A stretch of DNA of 8,748 nt from UBA1367 sp040268355 (GCA_040268355.1 JAWRIT010000005.1:1-8748), one strand, 5' to 3'. Positions 1 through 5,595 are shown, counted from the first letter of the stretch. Translations and numbers: made by a program. The notes: a model not told the origin generated them from the sequence alone.

Positions 1-106
1 GGACTTTTGCGGTGAAATTCCGCGACTGGCGGAGTATCAGACGGAAAAACAGCAGGACGGAGGACGGAGATGCTCTGGAATGCCCGAAAAAATACCGCAA
101 AAGTCC
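1..106. repeat. 106-bp element with 13-bp perfect inverted ends
   Basis: The window opens with GGACTTTTGCGGT (1-13), and its exact reverse complement ACCGCAAAAGTCC lies at 94-106. The interior contains a smaller inverted repeat, TCCGC/GCGGA (19-23 and 29-33), and no convincing gene. The left arm starts at base 1, so the element may extend beyond the window. The form fits a small non-autonomous element (MITE-like) or a large intergenic palindromic repeat. No transposase or target-site duplication can be seen, so the identity is inferred. Confidence 0.5.
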
Positions 107-238
107 GATCTCTAGCCACGGGGCACACGGAATCAGGCCCACGTCGGCGTGCCAGCTTGGAGTTGAGTCCGCGTACGGCCCTGATGACCTCCCCTTTGCC
201 ACCCCACACGGGCGTGACATGGGTACCGCTTCCTGGCC

Positions 239-282
239 CCATCGCCGGAGCCCGCCCTTTCGCCACATGCTCCGGCGCATGG
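239..282. repeat. Strong imperfect hairpin
   Basis: CGCCGGAGC (243-251) pairs perfectly with GCTCCGGCG (269-277) across a 17-nt loop. Skipping one bulged C at 278, the stem extends by CCAT (239-242) with ATGG (279-282), giving 13 pairs. There is no T tract on either side, so it does not look like an intrinsic terminator. Its role is unknown. Confidence 0.45.
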
Positions 283-386
283 AGGTCCATGGGATGGGTG
301 GGTCCGCTCGGCCCCGCCGCCCCCTAGCTCCGCCGGACGATCGCACCGAGTCCAAGGAAATATCTGCATCCCCCAGCCTGCGGCTG

Positions 387-409
387 TGACACAGAGGTGC
401 CTCTTCCCC
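387..409 (+). repeat. Dispersed 23-bp repeat, copy 1
   Basis: TGACACA followed by G and AGGTGCCTCTTCCCC. The same 23 bases with one mismatch occur inverted at 4878-4900. This copy lies about 50 bp beyond the stop codon of the PLP enzyme gene. The position and sharing fit a REP-type extragenic repeat, which is an inference. Confidence 0.6.
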
Positions 410-458
410 CGTGCCAGCCCCCACATTGGCAGCTTGCTCGCGTTTGCTTGCGGGAAGA

Positions 459-1478
459 TTACTCGCCCTTCTCGTAGGCGGGGGTATAGCTGCGCCGATT
501 CCAGTGCATCATGCTCCACGGCAGCGCGAGCTCGTCAAGGCTCGCTATGTGCCGTGGGGCATACGGCTCGCCTGAGGGCGTGTGGCTCCTATACCGCTTT
601 TGGTACTTCATTCCCAGGTCAGGGGCACCAGAGAGGAACAGGACGTCCGGGTATCGCTGCGACAGGTAGCGGGCGACGCGATAGGTGGCTCCCGATGAAA
701 TGCCAGCAAAGATCCCCGTGTCCCTCAAAAGGTCGATGCCGCCGCCTATCGCGATGTCGGCGCTGACCCAATGGATGTAGTCGTAGGCAGCATAGTCGAT
801 GTTCCCAAAGGGAATGGCGCTCCCGATGCCTGCTTCGAGCATGTCCGGGTCATCGATGTGCTCCGACCCAAACGTGATGCTTCCAAAGGGCTGAATCCCC
901 GAAAGGGTAACCGGCACCTGCTCCTTCTCGAAGCCGCGCCTCATCCCACACGAGGAGGCCCCCGAGCCAACCGGCCAGACCAGATGGACGCCTTTGGAAA
1001 AGAGCCGACGATCGGCTTCGACGATCTGGCGGACGGCCTCCTCATAGCCGAGGTAGTGGATGTCGTCGTGGTACTGCTTCATCCAATAGGCCTTCGGCTC
1101 GCTGAGAAGGTACTTCTCCACCAAGGAAAGGCGCAGCTCCTGGTCGTATTTCAGATTGGTGGAGGGAGGGACCTGCTCCACCTCGGCGCCGAGCGTCTTC
1201 AACTGGAACAGCAACGTGGCATCGACCGTTGTGGAGGCGACGAGATGGCATCGCAGGCCATGCTTGTGCGCCGCGAGCGCCAGCGCATAGGCATAGATGC
1301 CACTCGAGCTATCCACCAGAATGGCGTCGGAGCCAATCTCGTGCTTTTCCAGCAGTGCCCTCACGGCGAAGTCCGCAGCGATGACCTTCATAGACTCAAA
1401 GCGGCATACGTACAAATTGTCTGCCGCGCGCACGACTGCTGGCCTGGCGATGGCATCGCTGATGTGGTCGTATATCAT
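459..1478 (-). CDS. PLP-dependent enzyme, cysteine synthase-like (fold type II)
   Basis: The 339-residue product belongs to the tryptophan-synthase-beta/cysteine-synthase fold, whose members carry out PLP-dependent replacement or elimination at the beta carbon of serine- or cysteine-type substrates in the cytoplasm. The expected PLP lysine is Lys31 in FESMKV. The substrate-loop region is SSSGIYAYALA (about 57-67), the PLP-phosphate loop is GSGASS (171-176), and GIFAGISSGA (255-264) matches the family's GxxxGxSSGA motif. The usual SGN asparagine that contacts PLP in CysK is Ile61 here. A tail of about 55 residues follows the core. These differences argue against plain O-acetylserine sulfhydrylase and suggest a specialised lyase or synthase. 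The ATG start has AGGAG six bases upstream. It appears monocistronic. Its substrate cannot be assigned. Confidence 0.85.
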   Translation of the reverse strand: MIYDHISDAIARPAVVRAADNLYVCRFESMKVIAADFAVRALLEKHEIGSDAILVDSSSGIYAYALALAAHKHGLRCHLVASTTVDATLLFQLKTLGAEVEQVPPSTNLKYDQELRLSLVEKYLLSEPKAYWMKQYHDDIHYLGYEEAVRQIVEADRRLFSKGVHLVWPVGSGASSCGMRRGFEKEQVPVTLSGIQPFGSITFGSEHIDDPDMLEAGIGSAIPFGNIDYAAYDYIHWVSADIAIGGGIDLLRDTGIFAGISSGATYRVARYLSQRYPDVLFLSGAPDLGMKYQKRYRSHTPSGEPYAPRHIASLDELALPWSMMHWNRRSYTPAYEKGE

Positions 1479-1674
1479 GGCGAACTCCTGGTTCAGTCAC
1501 ACACCCTTACGCTGGGCGCTCGCAGGTCGAACCGGTCAATCAGAGGCGGGGGATCAGGTCTCATATGGTAGCCGACGGTACTCCCAGCATTCCGAGCCGC
1601 ATCGGGGGGTAGGCACGCCTGCGGCAATCTCGCACTTCGTCTCATGCGGGCAGGCAAACGCGCGAAGACTGTGG

Positions 1675-1680
1675 TAGAGT
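1675..1680 (+). promoter_or_regulatory. Probable extended -10 of the tRNA-Gly promoter
   Basis: TAGAGT is preceded by TGG, giving a TGn extended -10, and sits 17 bases before the mature tRNA 5' end. No good -35 is visible, which is normal for extended -10 promoters. This is inferred from position. Confidence 0.35.
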
Positions 1681-1697
1681 GTAGGACCGTGCTTCAC

Positions 1698-1771
1698 GCG
1701 GGTGTAGTTCAATGGTAGAACCAGAGCCTTCCAAGCTCTTGACGCGGGTTCGATTCCCGTCACCCGCTCCA
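1698..1771 (+). tRNA. tRNA-Gly (anticodon TCC)
   Basis: It forms a complete cloverleaf. The acceptor stem GCGGGTG (1698-1704) pairs perfectly with CACCCGC (1761-1767). The D stem is GTTC/GAAC, and the anticodon stem AGAGC/GCTCT encloses loop CTTCCAA with anticodon TCC at 1730-1732. The T arm is GCGGG-TTCGATT-CCCGT. Discriminator T1768 is followed by an encoded CCA (1769-1771). It reads GGA and GGG glycine codons. A T6 run at 1772-1777 directly follows and may end transcription. It lies between the PLP gene and the exporter operon, both on the opposite strand. Confidence 0.97.
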
Positions 1772-1826
1772 TTTTTTCCTTGCGAAGCGTCAAGCCAAGC
1801 ACACCATTTCTTTGACGAATCCCCGC

Positions 1827-2537
1827 TCATTGTTTTTGCGCATACCGCTTCAGGAGCAGCAGTATCCATGCACCTGACACCATGAGCGCCACCAGCAGGA
1901 AGAGAAGGTCGTTCTCGGCTGTCGCCTTGCCAATCCAAAACGAAGGCAATGGCGCTGCGGCATACTGCTCGGCCCCCACGATGACGTGCGGCACAACCGC
2001 ACCGAGGGTCAACACTGACGCCAGTTTGGATATGGCGACGCCCTCCAGCTTGTTGGCGGAGAACGCCACGACCAGCATTGAGACGATGAGCCCATACAAA
2101 GCCCCCGCCGCAGCGAGAGGTATGACCCAAAGCCCAGAAAGAGAAGACAGCTTGAATATGGGCAGCAATACAGCAGTGAACAAAAAGGCTGCGACAGCGG
2201 GTATGCACAGTCGCGAAGCAAGGTAGCCCTCCTTCGCCAGCGGTGAGACGAGCAAAGAAGAGACCGTTTTGTCGTCGAACTCCTCCAGGGTCACCATTGC
2301 GGCAGCAAGGCAGAACATAGTGGAGGTCAGCATGGCGTAAAAAGCGTCAACGAGCTGATAGTAGGGGGCGATCACGCTCGGGGCACCAAGCCACTTTGCC
2401 AGGACTTGCTCGACGAGGGGGATGCCGAATCGGAAGAGAATCCCAATGAGGATCGGCGCGAAGCAGATCACGAGCAGCATCTTGTCGCGCCGCATGATGC
2501 GCACCATCTGAGAGGCGCTTAGGAGGATGGTTCTCAT
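1827..2537 (-). CDS. ABC-2 type exporter permease, second subunit
   Basis: The 236-residue integral membrane protein has about six hydrophobic segments (roughly 20-45, 63-82, 110-128, 132-160, 172-190 and 209-231) and a basic C-terminus. This is the layout of ABC-2 permeases in DrrB-like and fluoroquinolone-type exporters. It would pair with the neighbouring permease to form the membrane channel driven by the ATPase encoded upstream. Its ATG overlaps the previous stop as ATGA, so translation is probably coupled. A strong AGGAGG lies six bases before the start. It is the last gene of the operon. No clear terminator follows; a weak CGTCAA/TTGACG pair lies just beyond the stop. The exported compound is unknown. 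Confidence 0.85.
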   Translation of the reverse strand: MRTILLSASQMVRIMRRDKMLLVICFAPILIGILFRFGIPLVEQVLAKWLGAPSVIAPYYQLVDAFYAMLTSTMFCLAAAMVTLEEFDDKTVSSLLVSPLAKEGYLASRLCIPAVAAFLFTAVLLPIFKLSSLSGLWVIPLAAAGALYGLIVSMLVVAFSANKLEGVAISKLASVLTLGAVVPHVIVGAEQYAAAPLPSFWIGKATAENDLLFLLVALMVSGAWILLLLKRYAQKQ

Positions 2538-3214
2538 ATCGTTCCTCCTCCTGCCCTGAGCAGCATACTCTCAGCGTCTCGGTTCGCGAGGGTGGCAAGA
2601 GTCCCGATGAGCAACAGTGAGAGAACGAGGCCCGTGGCACTCGGAGGAACCCCCGAGATCAGGTCGAGGCATGCGCTTGTTGGATGGTCCTTGAGCCAAG
2701 AGGGACCGATACCGTACAGATGCAGAAACGCGGGGACGAAGAAGAGGGCCTCCGCGAGTGCTGCCCAGAGAATGAACTGGTTGAGAGTACGTATCCTCGC
2801 CGCGATGACGATGCTTAGCAACGTGAAGATGAGGAAGGCCGTCCCGGTGCCAAGCGCCACCATGCACAGATCGCTTGCGCCTGCGAGCACAGCCAGTGCC
2901 ACAGCAACGACGAGCGATATGACAGACAACGAAACGACCTTCGAGACGACATACTCTACGGAACGGCATGGAGAGATCGCCATGGCGCTGGGCGTCCGTT
3001 GGCTCTTCTCGAGCAGGACGATCGCGCCCATAAAGAACAGGCTCATGGAGGCCGGATCGGAAAAGATGAGAAGAGCTGCCGTCTTGTCCTTCCAGTCTTC
3101 TGGAACCAAAAGGATCACGATGGCATACAGAGCCGTCAGAAAGGCATAGAGAAGGTAGAGGCCATGCCTTGCCTGACAGCGAATGTCCCAGATGATCATG
3201 GAGCGCAGCCTCAT
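2534..3214 (-). CDS. ABC-2 type exporter permease, first subunit
   Basis: The 226-residue membrane protein has about six predicted helices (roughly 18-36, 56-68, 89-112, 116-140, 146-169 and 193-211). It has no signal peptide and no large extracellular domain, as expected of a simple ABC-2 half-channel. The ATG overlaps the ATPase stop by four bases (ATGA), and GGAAGGA lies about seven bases upstream. It shares little obvious sequence with the second permease, so the exporter is probably heterodimeric in its membrane part. This organisation (ATPase, permease, permease) matches exporters annotated as fluoroquinolone or multidrug pumps in Actinobacteria. The real substrate is not shown by the sequence. 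Confidence 0.85.
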   Translation of the reverse strand: MRLRSMIIWDIRCQARHGLYLLYAFLTALYAIVILLVPEDWKDKTAALLIFSDPASMSLFFMGAIVLLEKSQRTPSAMAISPCRSVEYVVSKVVSLSVISLVVAVALAVLAGASDLCMVALGTGTAFLIFTLLSIVIAARIRTLNQFILWAALAEALFFVPAFLHLYGIGPSWLKDHPTSACLDLISGVPPSATGLVLSLLLIGTLATLANRDAESMLLRAGGGTI

Positions 3215-4065
3215 GCGAGCGTCCTTCCCGTAATGTCCACGAAGATGTCGTGTAAGGTCGGCTCGCAGCTATGGATGGAAAGGATGCGATTCTCCTCAAT
3301 GAGCCTCTTGAGGCGATCGTCGGACGAGAGCTGGCCGAGCGGGCAGCTTGCGCTTCGCTCGCATTCCTCCATCCACGAGTAGGTCACGGCAGATGCGCCT
3401 CTTGACATGATGAGGTTATGAGGGCTGTCGAGGGCGCGTATCGTGCCGCCTACGATGAACGCGACCCGGTCACAGAGCTCCGTCGCATCTACCATGTTGT
3501 GTGTGGTGAGAAGAATGGCTTTGCCTCTGGCCTTCTCCTCGAGGATCACGTCCTTCATCATGCGGCTGTTCGTCGGATCAAGGCCGCTGGTGGGCTCGTC
3601 GAGAAACAGGACGGACGGGTCGTGCAGCAGCGCCCTTACAAAGTTGAGACGCGCCTTCATGCCCTTCGAATACTCAGCCACCCGCTTGTCGGCGTCGAAT
3701 GTCAGGTCGACCGCCTCCAACAGCTCATCGATCGGGCGCGAACGCCTCTCGTAGAGCGAGGAGAAGAAGCGCAGGTTCTCTCTGGCGGTCATCTTCTCGT
3801 ACATGGCCGAAAACTCGAAGTCGACTCCGATGTGCTCGTAGAAATCCCTCGTACGTCTCCTGCACTCCACTCCGTTCACGACAGCTGAGCCCCGATATGA
3901 GGCAATCATGCCGGTGAGCATCTTTTGCAGGGTTGACTTGCCGGCCCCAGACGGCCCCAAGAACCCGAAGATCTCTCCGCGATGAACGGAGAAGGTCACA
4001 TCCGAAATGAACGGATGGGTCGTGTAGCTGAATGACAGGTTCTGTACCTGAATCGCCGCTCCCAT
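3211..4065 (-). CDS. ABC exporter ATP-binding subunit
   Basis: The 284-residue cytoplasmic ATPase would power the two permeases that follow. Walker A is GPSGAGKST (37-45), the signature is YSKGM (132-136, in place of LSGGQ), Walker B is VLFLDE with catalytic Glu157, followed by the D-loop GLDP, and the switch His is 189. The Q-loop position holds Glu84 (IGVDFEF) rather than Gln. From memory, this Q-loop Glu also occurs in ATPases of the actinobacterial fluoroquinolone-exporter type. A DrrA-like C-terminal tail of about 60 residues follows the core. I chose ATG at 4065 because AGAAGG precedes it. An in-frame ATG at 4149 would add 28 residues, but it lies inside the palindrome before the gene and has no ribosome binding site. 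An operator-like site at 4086-4109 lies 20 bp upstream. Confidence 0.92.
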   Translation of the reverse strand: MGAAIQVQNLSFSYTTHPFISDVTFSVHRGEIFGFLGPSGAGKSTLQKMLTGMIASYRGSAVVNGVECRRRTRDFYEHIGVDFEFSAMYEKMTARENLRFFSSLYERRSRPIDELLEAVDLTFDADKRVAEYSKGMKARLNFVRALLHDPSVLFLDEPTSGLDPTNSRMMKDVILEEKARGKAILLTTHNMVDATELCDRVAFIVGGTIRALDSPHNLIMSRGASAVTYSWMEECERSASCPLGQLSSDDRLKRLIEENRILSIHSCEPTLHDIFVDITGRTLA

Positions 4066-4085
4066 CGTGCCTTCTTGAAACCGAA

Positions 4086-4109
4086 TGACTAAAACTGATG
4101 ATATGGTCA
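4086..4109. promoter_or_regulatory. Operator-like inverted repeat before the ATPase gene
   Basis: The 24-bp site has ends TGACTA and TGGTCA, which is TGACYA-N12-TGGTCA with one mismatch in the left arm. It matches the site at the tetR promoter (4759-4782) at 17 of 24 positions on the same strand with identical spacing. On the coding strand it includes TTGACC, a possible -35, but no convincing -10 follows. It is probably bound by the TetR protein encoded next to it, which is an inference. Confidence 0.6.
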
Positions 4110-4150
4110 AAAAATGCCTAAGATCATGGCCCGGGAGCTGCCGGGCCATG
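4109..4150 (-). terminator. Perfect 10-bp hairpin between tetR and the ATPase gene
   Basis: CATGGCCCGG (4125-4134) and CCGGGCCATG (4141-4150) pair perfectly around a six-base loop, starting three bases after the tetR stop. On the coding (minus) strand the stem is followed ten bases later by a T6 run (4114-4109). That gap is long for an intrinsic terminator. It may act as a partial terminator or attenuator lowering readthrough from tetR into the pump genes, or as an RNA-stabilising hairpin. Confidence 0.5.
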
Positions 4151-4152
4151 GT

Positions 4153-4743
4153 TTAGAGAATCTGCATGACAATGCCGCGGATCAGGGTCTGCAGGGCAAG
4201 GCCGTAGCTGTCACTGTCGATCTCGCCCTTGTGCAGCGTCGCGAAGTAAAGAGCCTGAAAGGCGGCGCTGACTGCTCTCGCGTCGAGCTTTCCCTTTCCA
4301 GAAACAAGCGAGAGGATGTCCTCGATTGTCCGCTCGTCGTCTCGGTAATGCTCCTCGACCACCTCTTTCGGGAGTTTTCGGATGAGCAGATCCACCTCGG
4401 TGGAATCGAGGCTTCTGAGCACGGGTCTGCGCTCGGCCTCCTTGTAGAAGTCGAATATGACCTCGGTCAGCGCCTCGACGGAAGGTCCTGCGTCCATCAG
4501 GCTCGCCGTGGCTTGATGGAAGCGGGTGTTGATCTCGTCCTGCTGCTCTTGGATGACCTCGAACAGCAGCAGCTCCTTCGAGCGGTAGAAGAGGTAGAAG
4601 GTCCCTTTGGGGATGCCGACGCGCTTGACGATCTCATCGACCGTCGTGTGACGTATGCCGTAGTCAACGAGGCACTTCGCCGTTTCCTCCTTGAGGCGCC
4701 TTCTGATGTAGTCCCTCTCCTGGTCGCTATAGCTTTTCGGCAC
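4153..4743 (-). CDS. TetR/AcrR family transcriptional regulator
   Basis: The 196-residue protein has an N-terminal TetR DNA-binding domain. The helix-turn-helix covers about residues 33-55 (TTVDEIVKRVGIPKGTFYLFY), the classic TetR signature with its KGTFYxxF ending. The variable C-terminal two-thirds would bind a ligand and dimerise. It is the first gene of the exporter operon, which is usual for local repressors of efflux pumps. The start is GTG, chosen because AGGAG lies four bases upstream. Its own promoter carries an operator-like repeat, and a matching one lies before the ATPase gene, so negative autoregulation with ligand-triggered release is likely (inference from the family). The inducing ligand is unknown. 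Confidence 0.92.
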   Translation of the reverse strand: MPKSYSDQERDYIRRRLKEETAKCLVDYGIRHTTVDEIVKRVGIPKGTFYLFYRSKELLLFEVIQEQQDEINTRFHQATASLMDAGPSVEALTEVIFDFYKEAERRPVLRSLDSTEVDLLIRKLPKEVVEEHYRDDERTIEDILSLVSGKGKLDARAVSAAFQALYFATLHKGEIDSDSYGLALQTLIRGIVMQIL

Positions 4744-4758
4744 GATGCTCCTAATGTT

Positions 4759-4782
4759 TGACCAAAGCTGTAATAATGGTCA
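4759..4782. promoter_or_regulatory. Operator-like inverted repeat at the tetR promoter
   Basis: TGACCA (4759-4764) and TGGTCA (4777-4782) form perfect six-base arms around 12 bp, 24 bp in total. The site touches the -10 box of the tetR promoter and covers the likely transcription start, which is an ideal position for repression. It is closely matched by the site at 4086-4109. Confidence 0.65.
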
Positions 4783-4810
4783 TTAAAGCATGCGCGTGAT
4801 ACGAGGTCAA
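4782..4810 (-). promoter_or_regulatory. tetR promoter
   Basis: On the minus strand, TTGACC (4810-4805) is the -35 and TTTAAT (4787-4782) the -10, separated by exactly 17 bases. This is a close match to the housekeeping consensus. The start would fall inside the adjacent operator. Confidence 0.65.
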
Positions 4811-4811
4811 C

Positions 4812-4836
4812 GCGCCTCCCCCGAAGAGAGAGGCGC
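4812..4836. repeat. Hairpin upstream of the tetR promoter
   Basis: GCGCCTC (4812-4818) pairs with GAGGCGC (4830-4836) around an 11-base loop, immediately upstream of the tetR -35. A T-rich stretch follows on the plus strand, but no plus-strand gene ends here, so a terminator role is doubtful. Confidence 0.4.
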
Positions 4837-4871
4837 CCTTCTTCTGGAATTCATAGGCGCGTGCCCCGCAC

Positions 4872-4900
4872 GACACAGGGGAAGAGGCACCTATGTGTCA
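4872..4900 (-). repeat. Dispersed 23-bp repeat, copy 2, with palindromic ends
   Basis: Bases 4878-4900, read on the minus strand, match 387-409 at 22 of 23 positions. In this copy GACACA (4872-4877) and TGTGTC (4894-4899) form flanking six-base arms, making a small hairpin element. It is probably a REP-like extragenic repeat. Confidence 0.6.
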
Positions 4901-4909
4901 TAGGGGATT

Positions 4910-4937
4910 TCTGGGGCGCTTGCAACCACGCCCCAGA
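4910..4937. repeat. Perfect 9-bp hairpin
   Basis: TCTGGGGCG (4910-4918) pairs with CGCCCCAGA (4929-4937) around a ten-base loop. There is no T tract on either strand. It belongs to the hairpin cluster that starts with the 23-bp repeat. Confidence 0.55.
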
Positions 4938-4954
4938 TGCCTCTGTAGGCAGCC

Positions 4955-4973
4955 GCCCACTCCGGTAGTGGGC
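4955..4973. repeat. Perfect 7-bp hairpin
   Basis: GCCCACT (4955-4961) pairs with AGTGGGC (4967-4973) around loop CCGGT. It lies between the 9-bp hairpin and the tandem palindromes. Confidence 0.5.
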
Positions 4974-4991
4974 ACCACATCCCGTCTCATG

Positions 4992-5061
4992 AGGCGACAT
5001 GGAATCGTGTCGCTTGGCGACATGCAACAATGTCGTCTGGCGACACGAGCCCATGTCGCCA
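4992..5061. repeat. Three tandem 23-24 bp palindromic units
   Basis: Three units lie end to end at 4992-5014, 5015-5037 and 5038-5061. Each starts with (A/T)GGCGACA and ends with TGTCGY, so each folds on itself. Unit 1 is GCGACATG/CGTGTCGC with one G-T pair. Unit 2 is CGACAT/ATGTCG. Unit 3 is TGGCGACA/TGTCGCCA with eight perfect pairs. The stems are conserved while the centres differ (GAAT, GCAACA, CGAGCCCA). This could be an iterated protein-binding site or a structured RNA or repeat element. Confidence 0.6.
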
Positions 5062-5083
5062 GTTGTACGGGAGGGGACTTGGC

Positions 5084-5251
5084 ATGAACACCGGTAGGAA
5101 ATCCGAGTATGTCGAACATAAGCTGTCGACGGCGGAGGCGGCGAAGGGCATCGACTCGACGGCGTTGTCGAACATGAGTGTGTGTGTGACGACACCCGAT
5201 CCACTTGAAGACGAACTTGAGTCTGTCGTACGGGTACCCGGAGCGTTCTGA
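5084..5251 (+). CDS. Possible 55-residue hypothetical protein
   Basis: The ATG at 5084 is preceded by GGGAGGGG, about seven bases upstream, a good ribosome binding site. The product begins MNTGRKSEYVEHKLSTAEAA and is mildly acidic towards its end (PDPLEDELESVV). I recognise no family. Other frames remain open over the same DNA on the minus strand, and a different plus-strand frame continues past the stop (5205-5564). The gene may therefore be frameshifted, or the frame may be chance. It lies directly after the tandem palindromes. Confidence 0.2.
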   Translation: MNTGRKSEYVEHKLSTAEAAKGIDSTALSNMSVCVTTPDPLEDELESVVRVPGAF

Positions 5252-5502
5252 TATCCGCGCCAAGCAGAACCGCGTGTCTGAGTGGAGTAATGTCACGACT
5301 AGCGGTTTCAGATCGGTCGACGCCGCCGTCCCGGCAGCGGGCAAAAGTCAGGGCGAGACCGGTGCCCCTTGCACATGGGGTGCAGCCTCTTGTGCGAAAA
5401 CTAATCAGTTTCTGATGCATGCGATGCTCGATTCACCGTGCAACATCTGCGCAGAGCCAATTGAAACTCAACGGCTCGGTGCCGGATGGCACGTACGCCG
5501 CA

Positions 5503-5511
5503 GGGGGGGGG
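5503..5511 (+). repeat. Run of nine G
   Basis: A homopolymer of nine G lies in otherwise mixed sequence, just before the AT-rich block. Such tracts are prone to slippage. No gene with a convincing start is read across it, so no phase-variation role is claimed. Confidence 0.6.
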
Positions 5512-5574
5512 CGCAGGACAAGCAGCGCTCACGAGATGGGAGGCATCCAGGAGTGACGCTGTAAAAGTGCTTAA

Positions 5575-5595
5575 TAGTATACATAATACATACTA
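5575..5595. promoter_or_regulatory. Inverted repeat at the start of the AT-rich block
   Basis: TAGTAT (5575-5580) and ATACTA (5590-5595) form six-base arms with a nine-base spacer. The total length of 21 bp fits a dimeric regulator's site. With this base composition, chance is possible. Confidence 0.3.

Larger units (their letters stand above)
107..458. other. GC-rich stretch without a supported gene
   Basis: Several overlapping open frames cross this stretch on both strands. None has a ribosome binding site, recognisable domain or protein-like composition; they are rich in Arg, Pro and Gly, as expected from GC-rich non-coding DNA. It holds a strong inverted repeat (239-282), a near-palindrome CATGGA-GG-TCCATG (278-291) and one copy of a dispersed 23-bp repeat (387-409). 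It could be decayed coding DNA or a structured intergenic region, and I cannot tell which. Confidence 0.4.

Noticed and set aside
12..519. Overlapping frames of 125, 85 and 128 codons on both strands at the left end
   Set aside because: Arg/Pro/Gly-rich composition, no ribosome binding sites and no domains. They are treated as chance frames in GC-rich DNA.
771..1571. 266-codon plus-strand open frame
   Set aside because: It lies opposite the PLP enzyme gene, whose protein has clear family motifs. The frame is open because of GC-rich codon bias and has no ribosome binding site or domain.
1479..1697. Possible riboswitch or T-box leader for the PLP gene
   Set aside because: I looked for T-box, SAM and cobalamin core sequences on the minus strand and saw none. 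Only a six-base inverted repeat (1596-1625) is present.
1772..1826. Terminator shared by the tRNA and the exporter operon
   Set aside because: Only a six-base CGTCAA/TTGACG pair with a long loop is visible. The T6 run after the tRNA has no hairpin of its own.
1554..2208. Minus-strand frames of 82 and 188 codons covering the tRNA, with peptides such as VTGIEPASRAWKALVLPLNYTR and GNRTRVKSLEGSG
   Set aside because: These are the well-known spurious translations of the strand opposite a tRNA-Gly gene. The cloverleaf is perfect, and the longer frame also overlaps the permease gene.
2592..3149. 185-codon plus-strand open frame opposite the first permease
   Set aside because: It is a shadow of a gene with clear membrane helices and ATGA coupling, and has no recognisable domain.
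4114..4761. 215-codon plus-strand open frame opposite tetR
   Set aside because: The opposite strand encodes an unmistakable TetR helix-turn-helix protein with promoter and ribosome binding site.
4992..5061. CRISPR array
   Set aside because: The units abut without spacers and each is itself a palindrome. No cas gene is in the window.
4851..5420. Minus-strand frames of 189, 148 and 62 codons across the hairpin cluster
   Set aside because: Their residues come from the palindromic repeats, they have no ribosome binding site, and they overlap one another. No family is recognised.
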